A stretch of DNA of 64,000 bases from Chitinophaga nivalis. GTDB taxonomy: Bacteria; Bacteroidota; Bacteroidia; Chitinophagales; Chitinophagaceae. Below are positions 51,481 through 60,623 of this stretch, piece by piece. The notes under the pieces were generated by a model, which was not told the origin of the DNA, did not search any database, and worked only from the letters and a program-made list of their open reading frames with translations. The number at the start of each line of letters is the position of its first letter. The stretch's first letter is position 1. Made by a program: the position numbers and the translations under genes. The DNA lies in NCBI RefSeq assembly GCF_025989125.1, contig NZ_JAPDNR010000001.1, positions 1,284,301 to 1,348,300 of the forward strand. The letters are read 5' to 3'.

Positions 51481-52929
51481 ATGGGCACAGATAACCGAAA
51501 AATCCAGCTGCAGCATTTAGCCTGGCGTGCAGGTTTTGGCACAACGCTTCCCACCATTGCCGGATGGATGAAGCAACGCCGCCGGGAAGTGGTACATGAA
51601 GTCGTGAACGGCGCAGTAAAAACAACTCCTGAATCAGTAAATGTAATCGCAGCCAAAGACCTGCCCGACTACCGGCAGGTGAAAACCATGATGCCGGAGG
51701 AAAAGAAAGCCTTACAGCAAATGAACAACCAGGGTATTAAAGACCTGAATGTTGCCTGGATGCAGATGATGGTGAAAAGTGCCTATCCGCTGCGCGAAAA
51801 AATGAGTCTCTTCTGGCATGGTCACTTTGCCTGCCGTACCCAAAATGTTTTATTCAATCAGCAACTACTGGAAGTCATCCGTGAACATGCGTTGGGCAAC
51901 TTCGGCACCTTACTGCAGGCCGTGTCTAAAAGTCCGGCGATGCTCCAGTTCCTCAATAATCAGCAAAACCGCAAACAACATCCGAATGAAAACTTTGCCC
52001 GCGAAGTGATGGAACTGTTTGCCATGGGAAGAGGGCATTATACTGAACCCGATGTGAAAGAAGCTGCGAGGGCCTTTACCGGATGGGGATTTGATGCCAC
52101 AGGTCAATTTGTATTCCGTAAAGGACAACATGACGATGGGCTCAAAACATTTCTCGGAAAACAAGGACATTTCGATGGCGATGATATCCTGAAAATATTA
52201 CTGGAAGAAAAACAAACAGCCCGGTTTATTACGGCGAAAATTTTCAGATTTTTTGTAGATGATCAACCCGATGAGGAACGGGTAACACAGCTGGCCGCAA
52301 ATTTTTATCAATCCGGCTACAATATACAACAGCTGCTGCAGGAGCTCTTCCTGGCAGACTGGTTTTACGACCGCCGTTACCTGGGTAACCGCATCAAATC
52401 ACCGGTAGAATTGCTGACAGGACTACGCCGAACGATTCCTATGGCTTTTGAGCAGGATGAAGTGATGCTGGTATTTCAGCGGATACTGGGACAAGTACTT
52501 TTTTATCCGCCCAATGTAGCCGGATGGCCAGGCGGCCGTAGCTGGATAGACAGCTCCAGCCTGATGTTCCGGTTGCGGGTACCACAGGTCATCCTCTATT
52601 CTCAGGCACTGGATGTACAACCCAAAGCGCTGATGCCGGAAATGGGAGAAGGCGCTAACTATAAAATGACCTTGGAGATCAATGCTTTTCTCAAAAAGCA
52701 GTTTGCTAAAAAAGTAAATGCCCGTATCGATTGGAACCCTTACGTAGAAGGATATACCGGCGTGTCCCGGGAAAACCTGGCTACGGAAATTGCCGGCGTA
52801 TTGTTGCAACAAACCAATGGTATCAGCCGGTCATTACTGGAACGATATGCCGACAGCAGTACCCGCGAAAACTATATCAAAACGATCACCATCGATGTCA
52901 TGAGTACACCGGAATATCAGCTGTGTTAA
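51481..52929 (+). CDS. DUF1800 domain protein
   Basis: A 482-residue protein of the DUF1800 family. The typical N-terminus is HLAWRAGFG, followed by a highly conserved centre with FWHGHFACR, NFAREVMELFAMGRGHYTEPDVKEAARAFTGWGF and the LFLADWFYDRRYLGNRIKSPVELL segment. The function is unknown. DUF1800 genes in many bacteria stand beside a DUF1501 gene, as here (40 bases on). It lacks an obvious signal peptide. The start is ATG 51481; an earlier in-frame start lies inside moeA. Its position directly after moeA may mean it shares the moeA transcript. Confidence 0.88.
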   Translation: MGTDNRKIQLQHLAWRAGFGTTLPTIAGWMKQRRREVVHEVVNGAVKTTPESVNVIAAKDLPDYRQVKTMMPEEKKALQQMNNQGIKDLNVAWMQMMVKSAYPLREKMSLFWHGHFACRTQNVLFNQQLLEVIREHALGNFGTLLQAVSKSPAMLQFLNNQQNRKQHPNENFAREVMELFAMGRGHYTEPDVKEAARAFTGWGFDATGQFVFRKGQHDDGLKTFLGKQGHFDGDDILKILLEEKQTARFITAKIFRFFVDDQPDEERVTQLAANFYQSGYNIQQLLQELFLADWFYDRRYLGNRIKSPVELLTGLRRTIPMAFEQDEVMLVFQRILGQVLFYPPNVAGWPGGRSWIDSSSLMFRLRVPQVILYSQALDVQPKALMPEMGEGANYKMTLEINAFLKKQFAKKVNARIDWNPYVEGYTGVSRENLATEIAGVLLQQTNGISRSLLERYADSSTRENYIKTITIDVMSTPEYQLC

Positions 52930-52969
52930 GCTGCCGGATCCTATTTACCCACCATAAACTTTATATGCT

Positions 52970-54178
52970 ATGCTGATTCTTAACAGGCGCCGTTTTTTAC
53001 AGGTAGGTTCATTGGCGGCTACATCGGTCATGTTGCCCCGGTTTCTCAAAGCCATGGAAAAAGAAGCGCTGGTACCTCCCGGTAACAAAGTGCTGGTGGT
53101 GATCCAGCTATCCGGTGGCAACGACGGGTTGAATACTGTGATTCCCTATCGCAATGATATTTATTACCGCTCCCGTCCTTCACTGGGTATCGAACGGGAA
53201 GCTGCCTTGTCGCTGAATGATGAACTGGGCATCCATCCGGCGCTGAAAGGGTTGAAAGGATTGTATGATGAGGGCGCGCTGGGTATCCTCAATAATGTAG
53301 GGTATCCCAATCCGGATCGTTCCCATTTCCGTGCAATGGACATCTGGCACACCGCCAGCGAAGCCAGTGAATACCGCAGCGATGGCTGGATAGGCCGTTA
53401 TCTCGACGCCCAGTGCCGGGGATGTGATAAACCTACGCAGGCGCTGGAAATAGATGATACCCTCAGTCTGGCCCTCAAAGGGGTACATACCAACGGGCTG
53501 GCGATGACAGATCCCGCACGGCTTTTTAGTACCAGTAATGACCGTTATTTCAATGACTTGCTGCAACAGCATGCAACTGCCGGCAGCGCCACAGATCATG
53601 CTGCAGATTACCTGTATAAGGTAATGGGAGATACGATGGCTTCTGCAGCTTATATCCGCCAGCAGTATAAAGTCCGGCCGTCGGGTGCCTCCTACCCCAA
53701 TACCGACCTGGGGAAACACCTCCGGATCATTGCCAGCCTGATAGCTTCCGATATCAACACCAAAGTATATTATGTGTCACATGGTAGTTTTGATACCCAT
53801 ACCAACCAGCAAGACCAGCAGCAACGCCTGTTTCAACAGTTGGGTGATGCCATGACGGTATTTACGGACGACCTGAAACAGCAGCAGCGTTTTGAAGATG
53901 TGCTGATCATGACCTTTTCAGAGTTTGGGCGGCGGGTAAGCCAGAATGCAAGTGGTGGCACCGATCATGGTACAGCCAATAATGTGTTTTTGATGGGTGG
54001 TGGTTTGAAAAAGCCGGGATTGATCAATGAAGGACCTGACCTGTCTGATCTGCGGGAAGGGGATTTACAATATAAGGTAGACTTTAAAAGCGTATATGCA
54101 ACGGTGTTAAACAAGTGGCTGGGTGCCGACGATCATACGATATTAGGGCAACGCTATGATATGCTGGATTTTATTTAA
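52970..54178 (+). CDS. DUF1501 domain protein with a twin-arginine-like leader
   Basis: A 402-residue DUF1501 protein (alkaline phosphatase/sulfatase-like superfamily). The N-terminus LILNRRRFLQVGSLAATSVML carries the RRxFLQ twin-arginine motif with a hydrophobic stretch, so export by Tat in folded form is likely. Landmarks are LVVIQLSGGNDGLNTVIPY, HFRAMDIWHTAS and TFSEFGRRVSQNASGGTDHGTANNVFLMGGG, where the Asp/His set of the active-site-like region lies. Partner of the preceding DUF1800 protein. Substrate unknown. Confidence 0.9.
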   Translation: MLILNRRRFLQVGSLAATSVMLPRFLKAMEKEALVPPGNKVLVVIQLSGGNDGLNTVIPYRNDIYYRSRPSLGIEREAALSLNDELGIHPALKGLKGLYDEGALGILNNVGYPNPDRSHFRAMDIWHTASEASEYRSDGWIGRYLDAQCRGCDKPTQALEIDDTLSLALKGVHTNGLAMTDPARLFSTSNDRYFNDLLQQHATAGSATDHAADYLYKVMGDTMASAAYIRQQYKVRPSGASYPNTDLGKHLRIIASLIASDINTKVYYVSHGSFDTHTNQQDQQQRLFQQLGDAMTVFTDDLKQQQRFEDVLIMTFSEFGRRVSQNASGGTDHGTANNVFLMGGGLKKPGLINEGPDLSDLREGDLQYKVDFKSVYATVLNKWLGADDHTILGQRYDMLDFI

Positions 54179-54181
54179 CCA

Positions 54182-54232
54182 GCCGCATTACGCATCAGGT
54201 GCCGGATAGCTGGTGAAGATGCGTAATGCGGC
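54182..54232. terminator. Bidirectional terminator after the DUF1501 gene
   Basis: GCCGCATTACGCATC (54182-54196) pairs perfectly with GATGCGTAATGCGGC (54218-54232), 15 bp, followed by CTGTTTTA. It lies between the converging DUF1501 and lipoprotein genes. Confidence 0.8.
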
Positions 54233-54240
54233 CTGTTTTA

Positions 54241-54756
54241 TTATTGGCTTACCTGGGTAATAACAGCCCGGAAAGCGCCATCAGTAGCTTTTTTAGTGAT
54301 GCTGGAAATGGTGGTATCTACCAGGGTGCCGGCAAACGTACCTTCCACCGTAATATTATCTATCCGGGTAATGGTAATGTAGAAATCGGTGCTGGCCTTG
54401 GAAGAAAGCGCTATACGCATAGAATTATTCAAGGCAATCAGCATGCTGTTCCCTTTTTTGGTGCAGGGGTAGGTACCTGGTTTAAAAGGTAAGGCGGCTG
54501 TGGCCAGGGTAAAGGTGATCACATCACCGGTATAGCTTTGGGCGGTGATTTCCATTTTCGGAAAATCATTCAAGGGATTATCATCGCTGAAATTGGGAAC
54601 ATAAATAGTTCCTTTGGGATTTTCAGCGAGATAGATTTTCGAATCCAGTTTAAAGGACACGAATCTGCGTTGCCGGCTGTTGTCGTCCTCACTTTTCTTG
54701 CAGGACACATTCGACAAAACAATAAGGCTCAATAAGCATGTTACAAATATGCGCAT
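54241..54756 (-). CDS. Small predicted lipoprotein of unknown function
   Basis: A 171-residue lipoprotein (lipobox LSNVSC, Cys about 19) followed by a charged linker (KKSEDDNSRQRR) and a beta-rich domain. It holds FKLDSKIYLAENPKG, GDVITFTLATAALPFKPGTYPC and the ending VEGTFAGTLVDTTISSITKKATDGAF, which resembles the DUF6252-like Bacteroidota lipoproteins. No enzymatic motif. Function unknown. Confidence 0.75.
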   Translation of the reverse strand: MRIFVTCLLSLIVLSNVSCKKSEDDNSRQRRFVSFKLDSKIYLAENPKGTIYVPNFSDDNPLNDFPKMEITAQSYTGDVITFTLATAALPFKPGTYPCTKKGNSMLIALNNSMRIALSSKASTDFYITITRIDNITVEGTFAGTLVDTTISSITKKATDGAFRAVITQVSQ

Positions 54757-54803
54757 AGGTAAGTTATGACCGGTTTATTGAAATTGCGTTAAAATTAAAC
54801 ATT

Positions 54804-54868
54804 TTCAACATAAAATAAGATGCCGGTAAGGATTGTTACTCCTGTACCGGCATCTTATTTATGTTGAA
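54804..54868 (-). terminator. Very long hairpin (24 bp with one bulge) after the OPT gene
   Basis: Bases 54804-54828 pair with 54845-54868 with a single bulged A. The core AATAAGATGCCGGTA/TACCGGCATCTTATT is perfect, with a 16-base loop. It starts 13 bases past the OPT stop and faces the lipoprotein start on the left. Confidence 0.75.
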
Positions 54869-54881
54869 CAATTTTGTTTGT

Positions 54882-56930
54882 TTATGCTTTGCGGGCAGTA
54901 CGGTAAAGATACCAACCCATAAAGGTAAAGAAGCCAACGCCTAATATATAGTAACCGCCATGACCAAGCGCTCCGGTGAGGCCGGCTGTGGTGTTTAATT
55001 TAGCGAGTATGGCTGCCGTGGAATCAAAGCCGGCGAGGATGGCAATAATCACCCCGGCGACAGCACCTCCGGCTACCAGGCCGGTTGCAAACAGGTTGCC
55101 TTTGCCCAGTTCTTCTTCTTCCGGTTTGAGTTGTTTGTTTTCCTTTTTCTGTTTGCTATCTACCACGCCCCGGATAGCGCCACCAATAAATATAGGCAAC
55201 GTAGTGGATAATGGCAGGTACGCTCCTACCGCAAAGGAAAGGGAGTTAATACCACACAGTTCCATGGTAATGGAAAGGAATACGCCTACCAGTACAAACT
55301 GCCAGTCGAGGTTGAAAGACAGGATACCTTTAGCCAGTGTAGCCATGAGGGTACCTTGTGGCGCCGGATAGTATGCACTACCGATCGCATGTTCCGTAAT
55401 CCCCTTGCTGATCATTTCAGAAGTAGGTTTATCCAGGAATTTTACAGTGAGTCCTATTACTACAGAAGATACGATTGCGCCGATAAACAGGGCTAATTGC
55501 TGGTACCGCGGCGTAGCACCTACGATATACCCGGATTTGAGATCCTGGGAAGTGGCGCCTGCGTTGGCAGCAGCAATACAGATCATACCACCTACTACCA
55601 GTGCGAGGGGCTCGTATACTTTACCGGTCCATCCTACTGCAATGAATACCAGGCAGGTACCCATGAGGGTAGCGATGGTCATACCGGAAATAGGATTGTT
55701 GGAAGAGCCGATCAGTCCTACAATGCGGCTGGATACCGTCACGAAGAATGCACCGAATATTACCACCAGTAAGCCTATCAGTAATTTTTTACCGATGGAA
55801 TCACCAGGTAGCTGCGGCAGGAAAGCCATCAGGAGTACCAGGGCAATACTACCAAACAATACTACTTTCAGGCTCAGGTCTCTGTCGGTTCTTGGCACAG
55901 CCTGTGTATCAGCGGTATCGCCACCATTGTTTTTAATGGCGCCTATGCTGCCTTTAAAGGAAGAGATGATGGTAGGAATAGTTTTGAGCAGGGTGATAAA
56001 ACCACCGGCAGCTACTGCACCGGCGCCGATCTGGCGTACGTATGCATAATATACAGCGGAAGAATAATCAGCAAAAGTATGGGCAACCGGATCCCAGCCA
56101 CCCTGACCGCCTGGTGTCTGGAGGTTGGCGAGGTAACCGATTTTTACCAGCTGGGAGGCAATCACATCACCTGGCAGCAGAGATGCCAGCAGGGGAATGA
56201 GCGCCAGCCAGGACAGTACACCGCCGGCTACCAGTACCCCGGCAATGCGGGGGCCTATGATATAACCCACACCCATATACTCTGGTGTGATATCGGCACT
56301 GATTTTAGCAGAAGGGAAAAATTTGCTGGTCTGACGGGTCATATACTCCGGTGTTTCTGCAATCACGTGCAGGATTTTCTGGAGAATGGCATAGGCAAAG
56401 GCAAAGCCCAACCCATAGAAGGCCGTTTTGGCGAAATCACCACCTTTTTCCCCGGCAATCAATACATCACCACAGGCAGTACCTTCCGGATAAGGGAGGT
56501 TTTTATGTTCCTTTACGATGAGGGATTTCCGCAGGGGAATCATCATGAGGGTACCAAGTACACCGCCAAAAATGGCCAGGGTAAGGATGGTAAAGTAGTT
56601 GAAAAAGTTAGCGCCTCCACCATCAGTAAGGAAGAGGAATCCCGGGAGGGTAAACACCACACCGGCTGCAATGGATTCACCTGCAGATCCGGTTGTCTGA
56701 ATAATATTGTTTTCGAGAATGGTGGTGTTGAAAAATTTTCTGCCTAAAGTAATGGCAATAACGGCGATAGGAATTGATGCGGAAACGGTTAAACCGGCTT
56801 TCAGCGCCAGGTATACGGTGGCTGCGCCGAAAATGATACCGAAAATACAACCGAGCAAAATGGATTTGAGGGTGAACTCTTTCATTTGCGCACCGGGTGG
56901 AACAAATGGTTTAAAATGGTTGTCAGACAT
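54882..56930 (-). CDS. Oligopeptide transporter, OPT family
   Basis: A 682-residue membrane protein with about 15 hydrophobic segments and the OPT-family landmarks: FTLKSILLGCIFGIIFGAATVYLALKAGLTVSASIPIAVIA near the N-terminus, NIIQTTGSAGESIAAGVVFTLPG, PYPEGTACGDVLIAGE, MGVGYIIGPRIAG and ISGMTIATLMGT. Prokaryotic OPT members move small peptides or peptide-like metal chelates, and possibly dipeptides and glutathione. The next gene upstream on the same strand is a POT peptide transporter 193 bases away, so this is a peptide-uptake pair. Confidence 0.93.
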   Translation of the reverse strand: MSDNHFKPFVPPGAQMKEFTLKSILLGCIFGIIFGAATVYLALKAGLTVSASIPIAVIAITLGRKFFNTTILENNIIQTTGSAGESIAAGVVFTLPGFLFLTDGGGANFFNYFTILTLAIFGGVLGTLMMIPLRKSLIVKEHKNLPYPEGTACGDVLIAGEKGGDFAKTAFYGLGFAFAYAILQKILHVIAETPEYMTRQTSKFFPSAKISADITPEYMGVGYIIGPRIAGVLVAGGVLSWLALIPLLASLLPGDVIASQLVKIGYLANLQTPGGQGGWDPVAHTFADYSSAVYYAYVRQIGAGAVAAGGFITLLKTIPTIISSFKGSIGAIKNNGGDTADTQAVPRTDRDLSLKVVLFGSIALVLLMAFLPQLPGDSIGKKLLIGLLVVIFGAFFVTVSSRIVGLIGSSNNPISGMTIATLMGTCLVFIAVGWTGKVYEPLALVVGGMICIAAANAGATSQDLKSGYIVGATPRYQQLALFIGAIVSSVVIGLTVKFLDKPTSEMISKGITEHAIGSAYYPAPQGTLMATLAKGILSFNLDWQFVLVGVFLSITMELCGINSLSFAVGAYLPLSTTLPIFIGGAIRGVVDSKQKKENKQLKPEEEELGKGNLFATGLVAGGAVAGVIIAILAGFDSTAAILAKLNTTAGLTGALGHGGYYILGVGFFTFMGWYLYRTARKA

Positions 56931-56986
56931 AAGAATGTTTAATTACAAGGTGTTATGTTGTTGAATACAGTGTAATGCGTAAATAT

Positions 56987-57122
56987 AGCGATTGTATAGA
57001 AAGCAGAAAGCTATTGAAGGAAGACCGGGCGAAATAAGGGACAATCGCTGATATCTTCTTTTCAATAGCTCTCTGGTACAGGCATTTTAGTGATCGCCTG
57101 CAGTACAGGTAAAGTACCTGTA
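56987..57122. other. Structured intergenic region with interleaved inverted repeats
   Basis: Between the POT and OPT genes, AGCGATTGT (56987-56995) is complementary to ACAATCGCT (57041-57049), and AGCTATTGAA (57009-57018) is complementary to TTCAATAGCT (57061-57070). These two pairs interleave, a pseudoknot-type arrangement. A third hairpin, TACAGGTA/TACCTGTA (57104-57111 with 57115-57122), sits directly after the POT stop. Confidence 0.55.
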
Positions 57123-57123
57123 A

Positions 57124-58839
57124 TTATCTAACACCGTGCATCCATTTTTTCAGGAAGCTGGTAGACAGGAATAATAAAACGGCGGCAGCACCTGGCAAAA
57201 TCACGAACACCATAAAGAATTCGTAGAGATTGTGGATGGTGAAGCCGGCAAAGGTTGGATAATGAGTAGCCAGTTTCAGCTCATGCAGTTTATCCAGCTG
57301 CTGGGCTGTAGCGGTAATGGTGCCATCCAGGATACCTTGCAGGTTGATCCCGTTTTTGCTGGCCAGGTCAAATTTATCGCTGGTAGGCGGCAACAGGGCA
57401 CCGAGGGTACCTGCGAGTGCATAACCGGCAGCATTGGCCAGGAACCATACCCCCATCAGCAGAGAGGAGAAACGGTGTGGCGCCAGTTTGGATACCAGTG
57501 ATAAACCGATCGGAGATAAACATAACTCACCCAGGGTATGGAAGAGATACATCAGAATCAGCCAGCTTACGCCGATTTTATCATGAGGACCCAGGTTTTT
57601 CACCTGGAAGGCAATGATCAGGAAACCCAAGGCCAGTAAAAAGAGACCCAGTGATTGTTTAACGGGAGAAATCGGCTCCAGGCTACGCTGGTTAAGTTTT
57701 AACCATAACCAGCTAAAAGGCAGTGCAAATACGATAATGAAGACTGAATTGGCGTTTTGTACAAAGCTGGGTGGCATATTCCAGCCGAAGAGGCGGCGAT
57801 CTGTCTGATAGTCCGCGATAAAGGTGAGGGAGGAACCGGCTTGTTCAAAACAGGCCCAGAAAAAGATCACAAAGAAGGCAACAAAGTAAATCACCAGGAT
57901 TCTTTGTCTTTCGATTTTAGTGATGGATTTATCGGTGAGGATCAATACAGCCAGGCTGATGCCGGATGCATAGATGAAAGGATAAAGCCATGATTTGATT
58001 GGATTGGGATCCAGGGAGAGGAAGTGAATTCCGAAGAAGAGTACAACGAGTAATACCAGTACACCAATGATGGCAGGCGTAGTAAATTTGGCTTTGTCAG
58101 CTTCACCGGTAGCCGCAGCTGCGGAAGATTTGCTGAAATCAGGTTTAGCGCCGATCGCTTTGCCGTCGGGCGTCACCACATACTTGTTTTTCAGGATGAA
58201 GAACAGGAAAGTACCCAGGAACATGGCCAGACCGGCAGCCAGGAAGCCCCATTTGAAGGCGCTGACCATTCTGAAACCATTCAGGTCTACTTTATCTCCC
58301 AGCATCGGGCAGATGAACATCCCCAGGAAGGCGCCCATGTTGATACCCATGTAGAAGATTGTGAAAGCGGAATCCAGACGGCCATCGTTTTTAGGATACA
58401 GCTGACCCACCATAGAGGAGATATTAGGCTTGAAGAAACCATTGCCAAAGATGATCACCAGGAGGGCGAGCCATACGATTGTTTTGGCTGTTTCAACGTT
58501 GCTGGCGTAGATCGTGGCACTGAGTACCATTAATAATTGACCAACGCCCATGACAAAACCACCTAATAAAATACAGTTTCTGTTACCGAGGTAACGGTCG
58601 GATATGTATCCGCCAAGCATAGGGGTGAGGTAGCATAATCCTAAAAAACCACCATAGATATAAGAGGAATCCGCTTCAGAGAAGGCCAGTGCATTTACCA
58701 GGAAGAGCGTTAATAACGCCCGCATACCATAGAAGTTAAACCGTTCCCACATTTCCGTGGCAAATAGGACCGATAGCCCCTTGGGATGCCCCTTCGACGA
58801 GGCGACCGGAGCATCTTGTGCAACAGCAGTTTGCATCAT
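57124..58839 (-). CDS. Proton-dependent peptide transporter (POT/PTR2 family, MFS)
   Basis: A 571-residue permease with 12-14 helices. POT signatures are EMWERFNFYGMRALLTLFLV (ExxERFxYYG motif, about 30-49) and GNGFFKPNISSMVGQLYPKNDGRLDSAFTIFYMGINMGAF (PTR2 signature, about 131-170). It should import di- and tripeptides with protons. A longer cytoplasmic linker with a KSSAAAATGEADK stretch lies between helices 6 and 7, around residue 240. It and the OPT gene are read in the same direction. Confidence 0.95.
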   Translation of the reverse strand: MMQTAVAQDAPVASSKGHPKGLSVLFATEMWERFNFYGMRALLTLFLVNALAFSEADSSYIYGGFLGLCYLTPMLGGYISDRYLGNRNCILLGGFVMGVGQLLMVLSATIYASNVETAKTIVWLALLVIIFGNGFFKPNISSMVGQLYPKNDGRLDSAFTIFYMGINMGAFLGMFICPMLGDKVDLNGFRMVSAFKWGFLAAGLAMFLGTFLFFILKNKYVVTPDGKAIGAKPDFSKSSAAAATGEADKAKFTTPAIIGVLVLLVVLFFGIHFLSLDPNPIKSWLYPFIYASGISLAVLILTDKSITKIERQRILVIYFVAFFVIFFWACFEQAGSSLTFIADYQTDRRLFGWNMPPSFVQNANSVFIIVFALPFSWLWLKLNQRSLEPISPVKQSLGLFLLALGFLIIAFQVKNLGPHDKIGVSWLILMYLFHTLGELCLSPIGLSLVSKLAPHRFSSLLMGVWFLANAAGYALAGTLGALLPPTSDKFDLASKNGINLQGILDGTITATAQQLDKLHELKLATHYPTFAGFTIHNLYEFFMVFVILPGAAAVLLFLSTSFLKKWMHGVR

Positions 58840-59009
58840 AAATTGGTTAGTTTTAGCAATAGTTGTTTTAAGGTTCTGTTAAGTTCTAGGGTGGCAAGTT
58901 AAAGAAAATCGGCTATCTGCGTAAAAAAATGGTAGGAATGCTCATTTTTTGAGCTTTTTTGATCTTTCTTTGCATTTTCTTTCGCATCTGCATTTATTAG
59001 GCAATTCAT

Positions 59010-60287
59010 ATGAACATACTATTACTTGGAAGTGGTGGCCGGGAACACGCATTGGCCCTTAAAATGTCACAAAGCCCGTTATGTGAACAATTGTTTATTG
59101 CACCCGGAAATGCCGGAACCGCTTTATGTGGTACCAATGTAAACATGGGGGTGAGTGAATTTGAGAAAATCAAGGCATTTTGCCTGTCTAATGCAGTAGA
59201 TTTGGTAGTGCCCGGTTCCGAAGAGGCGCTGGTAAACGGTATCTTTGATTTCTTCCGCGCAGATGCTGCGTTACAGCATATACCGGTCATGGGCCCATCC
59301 AAAGAAGGAGCGCAGCTGGAAGGCAGCAAGTCGTACGGCAAGCTGTTTATGCAGCGGCACCAGATTCCTACGGCAGGTTACCGGGAGTTTAATGCGGATA
59401 ACTACGAAGAAGGGGTGGCCTATCTGCAACAGCATACTTTACCTATCGTGTTGAAAGCCGATGGACTGGCCGCTGGTAAAGGGGTGGTTATCCTGGATAA
59501 TCATGCTGATGCTGTAGCAGAATTTGAGCAGATGATCAAAGCTGCCAAGTTCGGTGATGCGAGTAAAACGGTAGTAGTAGAAGAATTCCTCACAGGTATT
59601 GAACTGTCTGTATTTGCCCTCACTGATGGGCATACGTATAAAATATTACCCGAAGCAAAAGATTATAAAAGAATCGGCGAAGGCGACCTCGGATTAAATA
59701 CCGGCGGCATGGGGGCAGTATCTCCTGTACCCTTTGCAGATGCGGCTTTTATGGCAAAAATAGAAGACCGGATTATCCGGCCAACGATCAATGGATTGTC
59801 GCAGGAAGGCATCCCGTATAACGGCTTTGTCTTTTTTGGCCTGATTAATGTAGCTGGGGAGCCTTTCGTGATTGAATACAACTGTCGCATGGGTGATCCG
59901 GAAACGGAAGTAGTAATGCCACGTTTACAGAATGACCTGTTGGAACTGTTTAGTGCAGTAGCAGCAGGTACACTCGGGGAACAAACCATTTATACCGATC
60001 CACGTGCAGCCGCTACCGTGATGCTGGTATCCAAAGGCTATCCGGAAGCATATGAGAAGAATAAGGTAATTACCGGTATTCCTGCTCCAACACGTGATCA
60101 GATTGTTTTTCACGCAGGTACCCGACACGAAGGTGAAACGGTGCTGACCAACGGAGGCCGCGTACTGGCCATTACATCCCTGGCAGCTGACCTGTCCCTG
60201 TCACTGGCGCATTCCGTGCAAACTGCTGAGCAGATTGCTTTTGACGGAAAAGTTTATCGCCGCGATATCGGATACGAATTCATCTAA
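59010..60287 (+). CDS. purD: Phosphoribosylamine--glycine ligase
   Basis: A 425-residue ATP-grasp enzyme of purine synthesis, making glycinamide ribonucleotide. The N-terminus MNILLLGSGGREHALA is diagnostic. The ATP-grasp core includes VLKADGLAAGKGVV, VVEEFLTGIELSVFAL and NTGGMGAVSPVP, followed by NCRMGDPETEVVMPRL with the Mg ligands. Single gene; a small hairpin follows at 60310-60338. Confidence 0.96.
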   Translation: MNILLLGSGGREHALALKMSQSPLCEQLFIAPGNAGTALCGTNVNMGVSEFEKIKAFCLSNAVDLVVPGSEEALVNGIFDFFRADAALQHIPVMGPSKEGAQLEGSKSYGKLFMQRHQIPTAGYREFNADNYEEGVAYLQQHTLPIVLKADGLAAGKGVVILDNHADAVAEFEQMIKAAKFGDASKTVVVEEFLTGIELSVFALTDGHTYKILPEAKDYKRIGEGDLGLNTGGMGAVSPVPFADAAFMAKIEDRIIRPTINGLSQEGIPYNGFVFFGLINVAGEPFVIEYNCRMGDPETEVVMPRLQNDLLELFSAVAAGTLGEQTIYTDPRAAATVMLVSKGYPEAYEKNKVITGIPAPTRDQIVFHAGTRHEGETVLTNGGRVLAITSLAADLSLSLAHSVQTAEQIAFDGKVYRRDIGYEFI

Positions 60288-60623
60288 ACCGTGCAGATAA
60301 GACCTGGTGGTTGCCGGTTGTTTAACGGCGCCGGCAACAACAGTACAACAGGTAAGGGTATCCAAAATTTACAGGGGGGAGGACTGGTACAGGACATTTG
60401 AAAAGCGGGACTTGTAAGGCGTAATTTTTAGCGTCAGGAACAATTAAAACGGACTAAATCCGTTCATCTGGCCGGAGCGTAAAGAGAGCAGTTACTATGC
60501 CGTTTGGACAACAAATAAGATTTTTTAATATTTAGCCGTATTATTGCAAGAATATCCATTTTTTGCATCGTATATTCGTTGGAAATATTCATTTTTGCAT
60601 TCTAATTTTTGACCGTATCAACA
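60288..60623. other. 336-base intergenic stretch upstream of mreB
   Basis: It contains an 8-bp hairpin (GTTGCCGG/CCGGCAAC, 60310-60338) after purD and a 6-bp hairpin (AACGGA/TCCGTT, 60448-60464). Around 60530-60600 is an AT-rich segment with repeated TATTC and TTTTTGCAT words that should hold the mre promoter. I see no gene and no exact TAnnTTTG box. Confidence 0.45.
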
